From Oryzias latipes (lineage: Eukaryota > Chordata > Actinopteri > Beloniformes > Adrianichthyidae), in contig NC_019868.2 of the NCBI RefSeq assembly GCF_002234675.1, forward strand, positions 20,554,743 to 20,618,742: a stretch of 64,000 nucleotides of DNA, read 5' to 3'. A program made the translations under genes and the position numbers. Under the pieces are notes generated by a model. That model was not told the DNA's origin. It searched no databases and saw only the letters and a program-made list of their open reading frames with translations. Shown piece after piece: positions 1-28,975 of this stretch; within the stretch, counting starts at the first letter, position 1; each line of letters begins with the position of its first letter.

Positions 1-1130
1 CAGCCTAACCTGCTGGCTTTTAATCATTGACCCGCTTTTTTCTCCAGTGGTGCAGGCCTCATTTGTACCAGTTTTGTGTCTCCTTGTCGAGACTGATGTG
101 GTCGGTAATGTGAACGAAACCCTTAAAGGTTGTGTCAATTGTTTAATTTAATGCTGTAGTTTTGTTGAGTCCTTCTCTCGGTCATTGAGTCTGTTTAGAA
201 GCTGTGGTGCCTTCTTTTGGTGTGTGGGTTCGATGTCGTAGGACTGGGCATGGGGAGGAGGGGACTGTGTGAATGTTTAAAAAAAAAGTTTGGACTTTTC
301 TCCTTTTTTCTTTTCTTCTTTATTCTCTCTTTAAAGGGAAAATGTCAACAGAAAAGCTCCAAAAAAAGCAGCCTGAAGCACTGTAGTCAAGATTTACCAT
401 AGCACCTGATTAAATGCTTTTGAGCTCAGGTGATTTGTACAAAGCTAAAATACAGTCTGTCTGATGTCACCAGTTTGCAAAAGACATGAAAATATTGCAA
501 AGTTGTTCTAAAAACAAATACAGAATCCTAGCCTCATGTTACCTTGTTTGTATAGTGCGGAAAACGATCTGCAATTTCAAAACGGATCCGATCAAACTGT
601 TCAACCTAACTTGCAATTACAGTGTTAGAAGAGCACCTTTCTGCATGCGGCTGATCTGGCTCCGATTAAACTGTCAGTCTGCATACGGTCACAAACATCT
701 ACAGGTTATTTGAGGCGCTATGCAGCTAGAGGGTTATACGGTGCAGCGGCGGGTTGTCTCACAACACTCGACTCAAACTGTTCAGAGACAGATGCTTGTC
801 TCAGATTGGTCACAGGAGCTGACTCTCCCAAAGCAAGGCAGTCAAAGGTCTAACTGAACTCTCTGAAATCAGGGAATAAGTAAGTGTGATTTCTTTAACT
901 GTAATATCTTCTAAACAACCTCCTTTGTGACTCTATCATTGAAGAAGAAAAAAAAAACTTTTATAGCTCAGAATGTATTGAAATGCAATGAAATACCATG
1001 CAGTCTTTATGCTTACTGGACTTTCTTTGAATAAAAAAAATAATAAAGATGTGCAAGCTCACTTTCTGTCCTTCTTGGACTTCATCCGTAACCATTTGTC
1101 ACATTCGAACATACAGGTAAGTCTTAAAAA
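1..1130 (+). other. Possible 3' end of an upstream plus-strand gene
   Basis: No coding exon is recognisable here. The stretch is AT-rich with two AATAAA hexamers at 1030-1035 and 1042-1047, followed by a T-rich stretch, which would fit the polyadenylation region of a plus-strand gene whose coding part lies before the window. The short open frames at 217 and 486 have no recognisable domain. The identity of the upstream gene is unknown and its existence is inference. Confidence 0.3.
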
Positions 1131-1298
1131 GTTCTCCCTACCATGACAAAGGTGGATAAAGGTGGAAAGATTTCATGTAATCCATGGACACCAGTGAGGT
1201 TCACAAATCATTGAAGAAAAAAGGTTCAGCGCACTGTCTAGTGGGTCTAGATGACCCCACTCCCAATGTTAAAGTGCCTAGGATAGCACAAGGGTTAA
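1131..1298. mobile_element. piggyBac-like MITE, copy 1 (5' truncated)
   Basis: This copy is nearly identical to those at 9723-9925 and 41845-42058. It retains the right end with terminal GATAGCACAAGGG and a TTAA at 1295-1298, but lacks roughly 50 bp of the left end. It directly abuts the decayed Tc1 element that follows. It has no coding capacity. Confidence 0.75.
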
Positions 1299-2024
1299 AG
1301 GGTTCCAGTCTGAGTAAGTAGGCCTTGAAATCACATGAGAGAGTGCTGACCTGACAGATCTTTAGAGGACAGTCATCAACACCATTCAGGAGGGAAAACC
1401 CCAAAGATACGTTGCTGAACCAGCTGGTTTTCCACAGAGTGCTGTATCCAAGCATATTAAGAGATAAGTCAACTAAAAAAAGAATTTTGGTAGAAAATGA
1501 TACACCATTAACAGGAATAACCACAGCCTTGAGAAGATTGTTGAGAAAAATCTATGTGAGAATATAGGGGAGCATCATCAAGAGTGGTCTGAGCAGAGCA
1601 GACAAAGAAGAGTAGTAAAGGTGGGCTACAAATGTGGTATGCCTGAAGCAGAAATCATATCAGAATTGTCTGGATGACAGGAAAATACCTAAACCGGTGC
1701 TTTGATGTTCCAAAATTAAATAAAGTTATAGATGAAGTTACCTGGTCTGAAACCAATAGAAAATCTACAGGCTGTTTCCAAGAGGAAGTTGACAGACATC
1801 CAACCCAGCAATGTAGATGACCTTACAGCAGCAATCAAATTAGACTGGACTTTCTTTACAGTTCTGAAGGGCCTCAGGCTGATGGCCTCCATGTTAGGAG
1901 ACCCAACATTGCCCTGAGTGCATACAATTGAAAATGATTCTCAGAAACCTGACATTTTCACTGAAAACATCCTTTTTAAGTGGTCTGTGGCGATGTTTTG
2001 ATTCTCTGAGAAATAGAATCTAAA
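1299..2024 (+). mobile_element. Decayed Tc1/mariner-like transposon
   Basis: Plus-strand sequence resembles the transposase gene of fish Tc1 elements in two blocks. One (about 1310-1660) covers the N-terminal and paired-like region, including the recognisable stretch around 'CACAGAGTGCTGTATCCAAG'. The other (about 1735-1915) covers the C-terminal end, with the peptide LRLMASM near its end. The central catalytic part is missing and the frame is broken. The region to about 2024 resembles the right terminal repeat. It is a dead relic inserted upstream of gpr151. Confidence 0.7.
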
Positions 2025-2757
2025 GTCTGCTTTATTTGTGGGCCATAATAGACTTGTACTATTTAAATGTTTATATAAAAATCCAAAATAGGATACAGGT
2101 TTTACAAATTTAGTTGCCTGACAAAAAAATATTCAACTTTTAAGATAACTTTTGAGATGTACCTGCATGTAAGATGCAGTACATTACATTTCTTTATTTC
2201 ACTGTGTGGCCTGTGGTGTAACATCGCCCTCGTGTGGACAAAAAGGGAAGCAGGTGAAGTCAGTTTGGCTGTTCAAAATTTCTGAAGAGTTTTTATTATT
2301 TAAAAAAATTAAAAATATAAAAAATTATAAAATATGTTTTTACTTAAATATTATATTTATATATTCTTTTATCTTGTTTGGTTCTAACTGACATAATTTT
2401 GTTGTAAACACACTCATTCATGCTGTTTGTCCTCTAAAATACACCTTTGTTACTTCAAATAATGTTTTTTTATTTAAAATATTTAAATCAAATACATGAT
2501 CAGTGTATCTGTGAACCTGCAGTGTTTCCTAACAGGCGTCATGTGGGTCTAATCTAAGCACATTTTACCACTTGGGGACAGAAGCTGTCAATCAAGCAGC
2601 ATCTTTATAGCTGGACTCAGCGGCAGCATCTTTGCACTTCAGGATAAAGCCAGCGACACGCTGAAGCTCCACTGGGATCATAGTCTGCCTATCAATAACT
2701 TCTCTGATGAGATTATTTCTTAGTTTTTAATCCCAGGACATATTTTTTAAACTGCAG

Positions 2758-2859
2758 GTAATTATTCTTTTTTTTTCTTCAATTTTCGATTTTTCCTTCC
2801 TTCAATTTTTCAGTTAGAAGGTCATTTTTGACTTTTCACTGTTTTTCTCTCTGTGTCAG
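2758..2859 (+). other. gpr151: Candidate 5' UTR intron of gpr151
   Basis: A donor (CTGCAG then GTAATT, intron starting at 2758) and a strong pyrimidine-rich acceptor (TCTCTCTGTGTCAG, ending at 2859) flank a T-rich 102-bp stretch. It ends 21 bp before the gpr151 start codon. This would make the gene two-exon with a coding-intact second exon. It is inferred from splice signals only. Confidence 0.45.
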
Positions 2860-2880
2860 AAAATCATCATCCTGGAAACG

Positions 2881-4206
2881 ATGGACAAGCAGAGCTGGAA
2901 CAATGCCACCATCATCAACAGCTCCACTGATAAGTTCTCTTTTGACCAAGTCGGGACTTTCCAGCACCAGGACTCCGGTGAGCTCAGGGTCCTGGTGCCA
3001 GCTATTCTGGGAGTCATCTGTGTTTTGGGTGTGGCCTGCAACCTCACTGCAATGGTCATCCTCTTCTCAAACGCTCACAGGGGCAAACTCTCGCTGATCA
3101 ACTCCCTCATCTTCAATTTGATGTTTGCCGATGGGCTCGTGTTGATGTTTACGGTGCCGTTCAGAGCCGCGTCCTTCTCCAAAGCCAGCTGGAATCTGGG
3201 CTGGGTGGTGTGCAAGACAGCTGACTGGTTCCTACAATCCTGCATGGTGGCTAAGAGCCTCACAGTGGCCATTATGGCCAAAGCGTGCTACCGCTATGTC
3301 TCAAACCCAACCAAGCAGGTGAGCATCCACCTGGGTTCCATCCTGGTGGTGCTCCTCTTCATCTGGCTGTCTGCCTGCTTGGTCACCATCCCCCTGTGGC
3401 TCTTTGCAAGGCTGCAGAGAGAGGTCAGCGGGCTGGTGTGTTTGATGAAGGTTTCTCCTGAAGCCCAGAATTTCATGTCAGTGTACACCAATGCGTACCC
3501 TCTTGGGGTCTACTGTGCCCCCCTCACCTTTGCCTTGATGTACTTCTGGAAAGCTTACAGCCGATGCCAGCGCCGCTCAAGTAAGACACAGAATCTGCGC
3601 ACCCAGGTCAGATCAAGCCGACTCACGCTCATTCTTTTCAGCCTCACTGTGGCCATGGCTGTCCTCTGGCTTCCTCAATGGGTGGTGTGGTTTTGGGAGC
3701 GCCGTTTGGCAGTGAAGGAAATCGGAGTGGCTCAGCCTCTGCTGGCTTCTCCCCCCCTTTTTCTGGTCCTCTCTGCCCAGCTGCTTATCTTCTCTCTGTC
3801 GCTGATAAATCCTCTCATTGTTCTCTTTCTCTCTGAGGAGTTCAGGGAGGGCTACAGGGGGCTGTGGAGACGCCTCACTCTACGCAAGCAGCCTCCACCT
3901 AAGCCAAAGCCTGGACCTCACAATCCCACTTCACTCCAGTCGCCCTGTCCCAGGCCGGAGACCTCTGGGCAGCTAAGCTGGGAGAGCAGCCTTCAGTTTG
4001 GCTCCAGCCAGGAAGCCCCAGAGGATCAAGCTCAGCTGAAGAAAGCAGCTGGAAAAGAAGGGAGAGAAGCAGACAAGGTGAGCCTCAAAGATGGCTTCGT
4101 TTTGCCAGACGTGGAGCAGTTCTGGCACGAGCGGGAAACGGAATTGGAGACAGTGGAAAACGATCCTGTGCCATGGGAGAACCTGACAGAAGAAGGGAAA
4201 AAATAG
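2881..4206 (+). CDS. gpr151: Orphan G-protein-coupled receptor 151
   Basis: Single-exon gene of 441 residues for a class A orphan receptor related to galanin receptors. In mammals and zebrafish GPR151 is enriched in habenular neurons, at axons and presynaptic sites. The N-terminus has N-glycosylation sequons (NAT and NSS near residues 8-16), followed by seven hydrophobic segments from about residue 36 to 320. Conserved family marks include WNLGWVVCKTADWF before helix 3, KTQNLR in loop 3, LWLPQWV in helix 6 and SEEFREG after helix 7. The C-terminal motif LPDVEQFWHER and the acidic end NDPVPWE are hallmarks of GPR151 and decide the identity. As in the human protein, the helix 3 DRY motif is absent (CYRY) and NPxxY is degenerate (NPLIVLF). 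The start at 2881 gives the expected length; an overlapping frame from 2828 is a shadow. Confidence 0.96.
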   Translation: MDKQSWNNATIINSSTDKFSFDQVGTFQHQDSGELRVLVPAILGVICVLGVACNLTAMVILFSNAHRGKLSLINSLIFNLMFADGLVLMFTVPFRAASFSKASWNLGWVVCKTADWFLQSCMVAKSLTVAIMAKACYRYVSNPTKQVSIHLGSILVVLLFIWLSACLVTIPLWLFARLQREVSGLVCLMKVSPEAQNFMSVYTNAYPLGVYCAPLTFALMYFWKAYSRCQRRSSKTQNLRTQVRSSRLTLILFSLTVAMAVLWLPQWVVWFWERRLAVKEIGVAQPLLASPPLFLVLSAQLLIFSLSLINPLIVLFLSEEFREGYRGLWRRLTLRKQPPPKPKPGPHNPTSLQSPCPRPETSGQLSWESSLQFGSSQEAPEDQAQLKKAAGKEGREADKVSLKDGFVLPDVEQFWHERETELETVENDPVPWENLTEEGKK

Positions 4207-4621
4207 CAACCCCATTTCCTGGCTGATCATCAGCAATCTGTGGCTGAGAGGACTGCAGAGTGCAACAGCGTTATATTTTCTCATTAGGTAAATGTGGTTT
4301 CATCTGAGTTTATTAAAACACGATCAGAGCAGCATCTTCTGTTTTCATTTTTAAAGCATTCATCTATGTAGTCTGAAACAGAATAGCTTAGAGAAAACTT
4401 CCATGTGATTATTATTTGTGGTGGTGAAGCTTGTAAGAAAATTATAAAATGTGCAAAATTAAACATTTTCAGCAAACTATATAATATTGAGAACTATATG
4501 TACTATTTTACTATCATTCTTTGTAAAAGAAAATTGTATTTGGAGTTTTAAAGTAACACTGGAAAGTCTGTTTATTGTCCCTTATTTATTCCCGATCAAT
4601 GTGGATCTAACATTTGCTGTC

Positions 4622-4627
4622 AATAAA
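4622..4627 (+). terminator. gpr151: Polyadenylation signal of gpr151
   Basis: AATAAA lies 416 bp after the stop codon and is followed by a GT/T-rich element (GCTTGTCTGTCTTGTTTTCC), as expected of a cleavage site. Confidence 0.75.
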
Positions 4628-7600
4628 GATTCAGGCAAAGTGTAGCCTGAGCTTGTCTGTCTTGTTTTCCTGTAATGCTATAAGTGTCAGCAGTCTTCAA
4701 TTTGTTGGATTCCAACTGATTCTAGGTCATTAAAGTCATTTTTGTGTGAATTGGTCAGTAATTATTCCAGAAAAAGTTTCTCCATATGTTAAATGAGGTC
4801 TGGAACCCGCCTCTGTAGGAGTTTGTCAAAAAACTTTCATTTATTCATTTAAATAGGCATGAAGAGTCACAAGTTAAAAGTTAAAAGGGAGAAATTTGTC
4901 TTTTTCTGCTGCAAAACAAATTTTTTATTTATTAAAACGAGAATTTTAATTATGAAAAGCCTCAGAAACAAATAAAATAAATTAAAAGAAGTATATAATC
5001 ATTTTTAGACAACAGATCGCCACCTAACACTTATTTTTTTCCCCCTCCCGTATGACATTTTCCTGTCATTAATCATTCATTTTGACCTTTCATAGCTAGA
5101 GGCAACTTACTCAATAGAGCATCGTTTAACTATACAAGCCATCATCATTTCCTGGGGTGCTGACCTGGCCATTAACACCAAAGGCGAAAACAGGAAGAAA
5201 GCGGATTTCAATGAACTGGAAATGCAACGTTTTCCTAAAAATCAATCTTGTGATATGACCATGACTCAGCAGTGACACAAAACACAACGAGAGTGTTAAA
5301 AAAAGTCACGTCTCATCCATAAAAATGACAGGCGACTTTTTTCCTGTTGGTACCTCAGCCTCTGGCGCTCATTGTAAATGAAGCAGTAAATTTGCAGGAT
5401 TCTAGTCAGATTCAGAAACGTCCGTTTACACAAAGCCTTAAGGCTTTAACCATCAAACATTGGGAAAAACCAAACTGGTCATGTCTGAGACAAATTACAG
5501 ATTACACAAGTGCTCAATGGCACCCTTTATATGAAGACTAACAGTGTTTTGATGTCAATTAGTTTCTATGGCATCACTCTGAGAACTACAAAGATAAAAA
5601 TAATTAATTATTATCTTTTAAGGGCATTTTTTATTAAAGAATAAACCCATTACGTTTTGTTTTTTTTTGCAGTTGTGACCTAATCCAAAATAAAATATAG
5701 GAAAGTTAAAATCAGAAATCCAGTTACAATAAGCACAATTATGTGCACACCAAGCATCTAATTATAATTTAATTTCTAAATGTATAATATTTTTCAATTG
5801 ATGATTTAAGCAGGACCATTTAAGATTTATCTGATTTTTACACATATATATATGTCATTTTTGACAACATTATCATTTCATCCTGAATGCAGAAGACTAA
5901 AAAGTGAGTGAGTGTGAAATATAAGACAACTGTCTCTTTCTCTCAGTGGAATAAAAAACCCAAAATTACAGAATCATGTCTTTTTTTTAGATCTACTGGT
6001 TTTTTGATGGGTAATTCAAACAAAATCTGACCATATATATTTCAATTAATAAAAATGAAGCCCTCCATATGCACACATACATTTTGTTCAGAAGAATTCC
6101 AGTTATCATATCATTTTATTGCCACGTTACCGGGATCAGTGGAAAGACACAAAAAAGCTCAACTGTCTATGGCTGAAATTGAATTTCCAGGTCTGTGAGA
6201 TAATCAGCATTACATGCGGAAAAGCCCCTCAGGGTTAATTGGGTGGTTAGACGAGGCAGGGGAGCTTCAGCAGGTGAGCTCCTCCCTTCACTGCCCTCCT
6301 GGCTGGGGCTGCCGCCCACTGTGCTGGGCAACGGGGGTTGTCAGCCCTCCGTTTCATCCCTCAGCCAATCATCGTTTCTAATAAATGAAACTCCACAGGA
6401 AGTGACATGACTCCTGACGCTAATTATGCTCGGCGGGAGAGGCTGGATGTAATTAAGCCGCATGCTAAAACCTTTGCCTGTTGATGCCTCACAGTTCCCC
6501 TCTATTCACTAACCAATATCCTTTGGCGCCTCCATCAGTTGAGTGAGGGCCTGTGAGTGAGGAGTGAGTGGGGGCGCGCTGGAGATCAGGTGGTTCAGGG
6601 GGTCTGAACCTGGTATTTAACCGTCTTTTGATTAGAATAAATCAGAGGGCTTTCATCTCAGCAAAGGATGTGGAGGTTTAAAGGGCAGGCACTTCTCAGC
6701 GTTTGCTGCACTTCTAAGAAAGGCCGTCATTTCAACTGGGTGGCAGGTCCAGACTGACATCAATAACACAGTGACATAAAGAATGGTTTTATTGAGAGGT
6801 AGACCTGGCTCTCTGAAAAAAAGCATGAATGCCATGATGAAGTAGGGCATACATAACGAAAGCTCCTGAAAAATGTATTTGGCATTACTTTTGTTTACTT
6901 GTTTGTTTTTTGACATATTTAATTTACCTTGCAAGAAATACAAGGAACGTGGAAAACCTCACCTGCACTGTTCAGTACCAGGTATTTATCTCTGAGTCGA
7001 GCTAATATTTTGTATTTTTAAAATGTCACAATAAGTGAAAAATGTTTTCAGACATAAAGAGACAACATGTAAAAAGAATAAAGCATTTTTTGGCCCTGAC
7101 TGTGTCATGATGTGTACTGGGTTGAAGTTTTGGCTAAAGATGTCCTGGATCCGTTTTAGGTCAGTGAATCGGATCGTTCAAAATGAACCAACATCAACTA
7201 TGAATGGTATCATAAACTACAAATTATGATATGAATGGAATTCTTGTTAAAATGAATCGATACAACTCTAGTGTTTACAAAGATCTCCTAATATTATTCA
7301 CATCCACCACAAGCCTCATGGCACTCACAAGCCTCGCAAGCATAGGTCAAGTCTAATTTACATTTACTCAGTTACATCAAATTTGTTAAACGATTAACAG
7401 TAATCTTACTCCAAATTACTTTTTCTCTCAACTTGAGTAGATTTTTCCTAAAAATGTTCTGTTCTGGTTTGTCTAATTGCTGTTTGATCTACATTTGACA
7501 TTTATTTTTCACCTCACTAAAAGTATTCACGTAAAACGTGCTATAAACCTTTAAAAGTTTAATTGAATTTTTATTAGATATTATCACGATTTGCACGTTT

Positions 7601-8180
7601 TTGCCTGATAGCAGCATTTCCACAAATGACTAGCTTTTGGCTCAGAAGGAAGTTCCTGAGCCCCGCAGTAGCACTTGGTGAAAAAGGGGGGCGACATCAT
7701 TAAAACTTTTAAATGAACAGCTGTACAGAGATTCTCATAAATACTGGTATAACTTTTTTTTCTTCTAAAAAAAAGTTTTGGTTATCCCTGCAGCAGATGA
7801 TGTGATTTAGCTAAAGTTACACAGTCTTTAGAGCAAAATGTGTCTACATTTTCATGGATTACAACGAAAAGTTGTTAAAAATATATAAACAATGTATCAT
7901 CTTTTTAAGAACAACAAAAGCGGTAATTGTCAAGTTAAATGCTATTAAAAGTCAAGTAAAAAAAAAAAACACATGATCAAAAGATGATTTAGTTTTAAAA
8001 TTAATGAGACATGAGACTCTGAAAAATTGTGTTTGTTGCACTGCCACCTAGTGGGCGAAAGGAAAATGAAACACATTGTTGGCACTTTTTCCAGCAGCCA
8101 GGACAAACGCCTTTAAGCCTTTTGCCAATTGCTTTATAATAAGACATGGACACCCGCCAATTTTAACTGCACCGCCCTTA
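4628..8180. other. Intergenic DNA, gpr151 to GC-rich block
   Basis: Mostly AT-rich sequence without a supportable gene. The exception is about 6180-6560, which is more complex and GC-balanced, with several TAATTA/TAATTAAG homeodomain-type cores; it looks like a possible conserved noncoding element (inference). Short open frames at 5347, 6653, 7035 and 8076 show no domain. Confidence 0.5.
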
Positions 8181-8223
8181 GTACACACACCCCTCCCCCC
8201 TCAATATATACATCCCAACATAA

Positions 8224-8276
8224 ACACACACACATGCACACACACACCCTCTCAAACACACATACACGCACACACA
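8224..8276. repeat. (CA)n microsatellite
   Basis: Imperfect CA repeat interrupted by ATG, CCCTCT and ATA, immediately before the GC-rich block. Confidence 0.9.
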
Positions 8277-8309
8277 TTTTACAAGGAAGGTGGGACCTAG
8301 GACCATCTG

Positions 8310-9060
8310 TCCCCTACCTCTTCCCTGGTGGGGGGTACGGGCCCCTTTGCAACGGCGGCCGTGTCCCCGGGATGCCGGCTTCCTGGGCCCGGCGGTGCTC
8401 TCTCCGCGAAGTGGGGGGGTTCACATTACATCTGAGCCGGGGGTGTTCGTGTCCCTGGGGGGTGGGTTCTGGTCCCTGAGCGCTGGGCCCCGCCAAATTT
8501 CCAACTGTGGCCGAGCCTGGTCGGGCCATATTGACAACACCCCTTGTGGGCCCTCTTTTTTCCCCGGGGTTCCCCCTCCTGGGCGGGGGCGGCGGGCCCC
8601 TGCCATGCTCCTCCCTGGACCAACCGTGGGCCGGGCGGATGGCTGCCTGGAGTGCGGAGCGGGTCTCCCTTGGGGGGTCCTGGCTCGTACCTGGGGTGGG
8701 GGCGGGGGGATGCCCGGAACTCCTGGGTGGTGGTGGGGTGCTCGTCTAGGGCTGTGGGCGTCCTTCTCCGGTGGGGCCCTGCGTTGGGCGCTCCCGGCGC
8801 GGCGGGGGGGCTGCTCTCCTGGTTGGGCTGGGGCGGCGCTCTCTTTCCCTCCGTGCCTCCCTGCTCTCTGGCTCTGGGGGCCTTGCGGCGGCCCTGCTGC
8901 CCTGGTCTGGGTGGCGGGCTTGGTCGCCCGGGCGGCGGTTGTTCCCTGCCGGTTCCCGTGTGGCGTTGGGGGGATTCCGGCTGCCGCTGCTGCTGCGGTG
9001 GGGGTCTTGGGGTGGGGATGGCTGGGCCCTCTCCCTCCTTCTTGTCACGTTCCACCATCC
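8310..9060. repeat. GC-rich, G-skewed block, probable dispersed repeat
   Basis: The block is strikingly G+C-rich, with many runs of four to seven G on the plus strand, in an otherwise AT-rich gap. Its edges are sharp: a CA microsatellite at the left and ordinary AT-rich DNA from about 9062. Long open frames on both strands (8290-9102 plus, 8426-9085 minus) follow from the lack of A/T-containing stop codons. Their translations are low-complexity G/W/A/P/R without a domain, so no gene is called. It may be part of a larger repeat continuing to about 9620. Confidence 0.5.
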
Positions 9061-9464
9061 ATTTTAGAAGAACATAAACACTCACCTGAGCACAGGTGTT
9101 AGCTCACCTTTGCACTAACAGTTTGCATGATTGAATGACTGAAATATTTCACACTAGTTGGTTTTAAGGCATAAGTATGCGTGTGAACACTATCTATTTT
9201 GTGTACATGTCGACAGGTGGACATTTTTGCAGCTAGCAGGTGTGTTTATAACATTTGAGTGTGTGTGTGGATAGGCCCCGCCCTTTTTGTACTACATTTG
9301 AACCTTACCATAATGATTAACAACCAGTAAACTTGTTGCTGTATGCTGCTTCATGGTCTTACCCCCCTTCCCCTCCTATTATCACCCTCCTACCCCCCCT
9401 CTCTCTAACGTCCTTCTCTCTTCTTCCCCTCTTTCCTTTTCCGTCCGGTCCAACACCAAAGATT

Positions 9465-9620
9465 TTCAAACAGGATTGAAATTAATAAAGTTTGGCCTCA
9501 ATTACAAAAGGGGTTTATTCAGACATACCTTTGGTTTGTCTGAAGATTAATAACCCCTCTTGTTAAAGTAAAATATGTCCAACACAAGAGGCCCTCAGCT
9601 CTCATCTGTCTGCCTAGCTG
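9465..9620. repeat. Possible repeat-associated hairpin segment
   Basis: After a CT-rich tract (9359-9440), this segment contains imperfect inverted arms, GGGGTTTATTCAGACA at 9508-9523 and TGTCTGAAGATTAATAACCCC at 9537-9557. The arrangement suggests the structured end of a dispersed element that includes the GC-rich block. The assignment is tentative. Confidence 0.35.
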
Positions 9621-9722
9621 TTGGACAGGACAGGTTAAAAAAAAAAGAAAAGAAAAAAAAAAGAAGACATGGATTTTGATTTTATAATTAATTTAAGAGG
9701 TTTTAATTGAGAAGCATGTCCT

Positions 9723-9925
9723 TTAACCCTTGTGCGATCTTAGGTGACCCCACCCTTACACTGACGTGTTCTCCCTACCATGACAAAGGTGGAAAGATTC
9801 CATGGAATCCATGGACACCAGTGAAGATCACAAATCATTGAAGAAATAAGGTTCAGTGCACTGTCTAGTGGGTCTAGATGACCCAACTCCCAATGTTAAA
9901 GTGCCTAGGATAGCACAAGGGTTAC
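9723..9925. mobile_element. piggyBac-like MITE, copy 2
   Basis: Full-length copy of about 200 bp. The left end is TTAA followed by CCCTTGTGCGATC; the right end is GATAGCACAAGGG followed by TTAC, a mutated TTAA. The body matches copies 1 and 3 almost base for base. TTAA target sites and CCCT termini are typical of the piggyBac superfamily. It is non-coding. Confidence 0.8.
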
Positions 9926-10386
9926 ATTAGAAATGTTCCTCCACAAAATCTCAATTGTTGAATGGAAACACATGATAAACAGGACCTAAGAAACATTTCT
10001 GATAAGGGGTGCAACACTTTTTTATCTTTAGGGGTTTTGTCAATTTTGAGGTGACTGAAACTTAACTGGATTGAGAAGCATCATCCATATAAATGTTTTT
10101 ATTTTAAAATCAGATTAAAGGTCCTGCTATGCATGATAAAAGACAACTTTAAAAAAATGTATTTTTACATTTTTATTAATTTCCTGCTTCCAGACACAGG
10201 GCTGAACATTCCCTTTAGTTTGCATAGGTCATACAAACTAAAACATGGCAGTTTAGACTGTATTTTCACATTACAGACTATAAGAAAAAACGTTTTCAGA
10301 CAGACCCCAGTGCTGTGACACCAGCCTGGCTTCAAGCATTTTCTCTGCTACAAGAGACCTTTTACAGCATTTTCGATCAAGCAGAT

Positions 10387-10392
10387 TTTATT
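10387..10392 (-). terminator. adam19: Candidate polyadenylation signal of adam19
   Basis: TTTATT on the plus strand reads AATAAA on the minus strand, about 900 bp after the proposed adam19 stop. Other weaker candidates exist in this AT-rich stretch, so the choice is uncertain. Confidence 0.3.
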
Positions 10393-11294
10393 TTTGTGCA
10401 AATACAGAACAAGTTGTTAGGAAATTATTGACAGACTACTCTAAAACTGAAATTTAAAAAAAGTATCTAGATTTTAAACATTCTTTAAGAACTTTCATTA
10501 TTTAACTAGAAAGGTTACAGGTAGTAAAAGTTAGTACCATCTGGAAGAAGAAAGTTAAAAAAAACACCCTTCAAGCAGTGCACATTTAATAAAAACACAA
10601 ACTCAAATCATAATAAAAACATCATATAAAAGTCTTTCACATTATGCATCATATAAGACATGTATCTCTTTTATATAAGCATATTAGATTTGCAGCATGC
10701 ATGAATGGAATTCACTGGTTTCCATTGGTCCAGTTCAAAGCCGCTATTTATGCTTTTTCATACATAATAGGCACAATAATAATAGTATTTCCATATTTTC
10801 TTAATATAAGACACATTTTTTCAGCTGACGCTTCTCCAAGAGGCACCATGCTTCGTACACAGGCTGCTTTGTAAACAACATTTTTGTTTTTTCAGGAATT
10901 TTGACTACATATTTGAAAGCGTCACATTTCCATTTACAGCTGGGGCGCCAATACAACATGAGTTTCAATTCACAGCTGCAGAACAAAAAATCATCTTGCA
11001 AACAAGGAGCCTTCCATTGAACCCAACAGATTGTAAGGAGATTATCAACTTCTTATAATTACATCAATTTCCTCTCAATGCACATCAGTGTAAATACAGT
11101 ATCAAGTATTTGTTTTATAGCACAGTGCTGCAGCCTTTTTTAATATGCAGCTTGAGGCAGTCCATAGCTGGATGTAAGAGGCTGAGCCCAGTATGTCCTG
11201 AAGGTTTTGCCTTATGTTCTGGAAGCAAAAGTGATGGAAGTTATTGAGGCTCCTTTTAACCACAGCATGATTCATCTGCAGTATTTTCAGTCAT

Positions 11295-28797
<17,503 letters not shown>

Positions 28798-28975
28798 TTC
28801 CCAACCCAACCGCGACCGAAAAGAGACATAAAGGCTCCTGACAGCAGCCTGGGTTCGGGTTTCACATGAGAAAACGTCAGCAGTGAGGCATGCCGCCGGA
28901 TCCCGTCTGAATGAGATGCTGGCGCGAGCGGCGGCGGCGCGCGCGCGCATCTCTCTCTCTCCTTTTTTTCATCAA
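28798..28975 (-). promoter_or_regulatory. adam19: adam19 promoter and 5' UTR region, CpG-rich
   Basis: The DNA upstream of the adam19 start codon becomes CpG-rich (a GCG repeat near 28921-28950 with a CGCGCGCGC run), bordered by CT-rich sequence. No TATA box is evident. This fits a CpG-island promoter; the start site cannot be read from sequence. Confidence 0.5.

Noticed and set aside
8290-9102. 270-codon plus-strand open frame, and a 219-codon minus-strand frame over the same DNA
   Set aside because: Both follow from extreme G+C content. The products are low-complexity G/W/A or P/R sequence with no domain, splice or promoter context.
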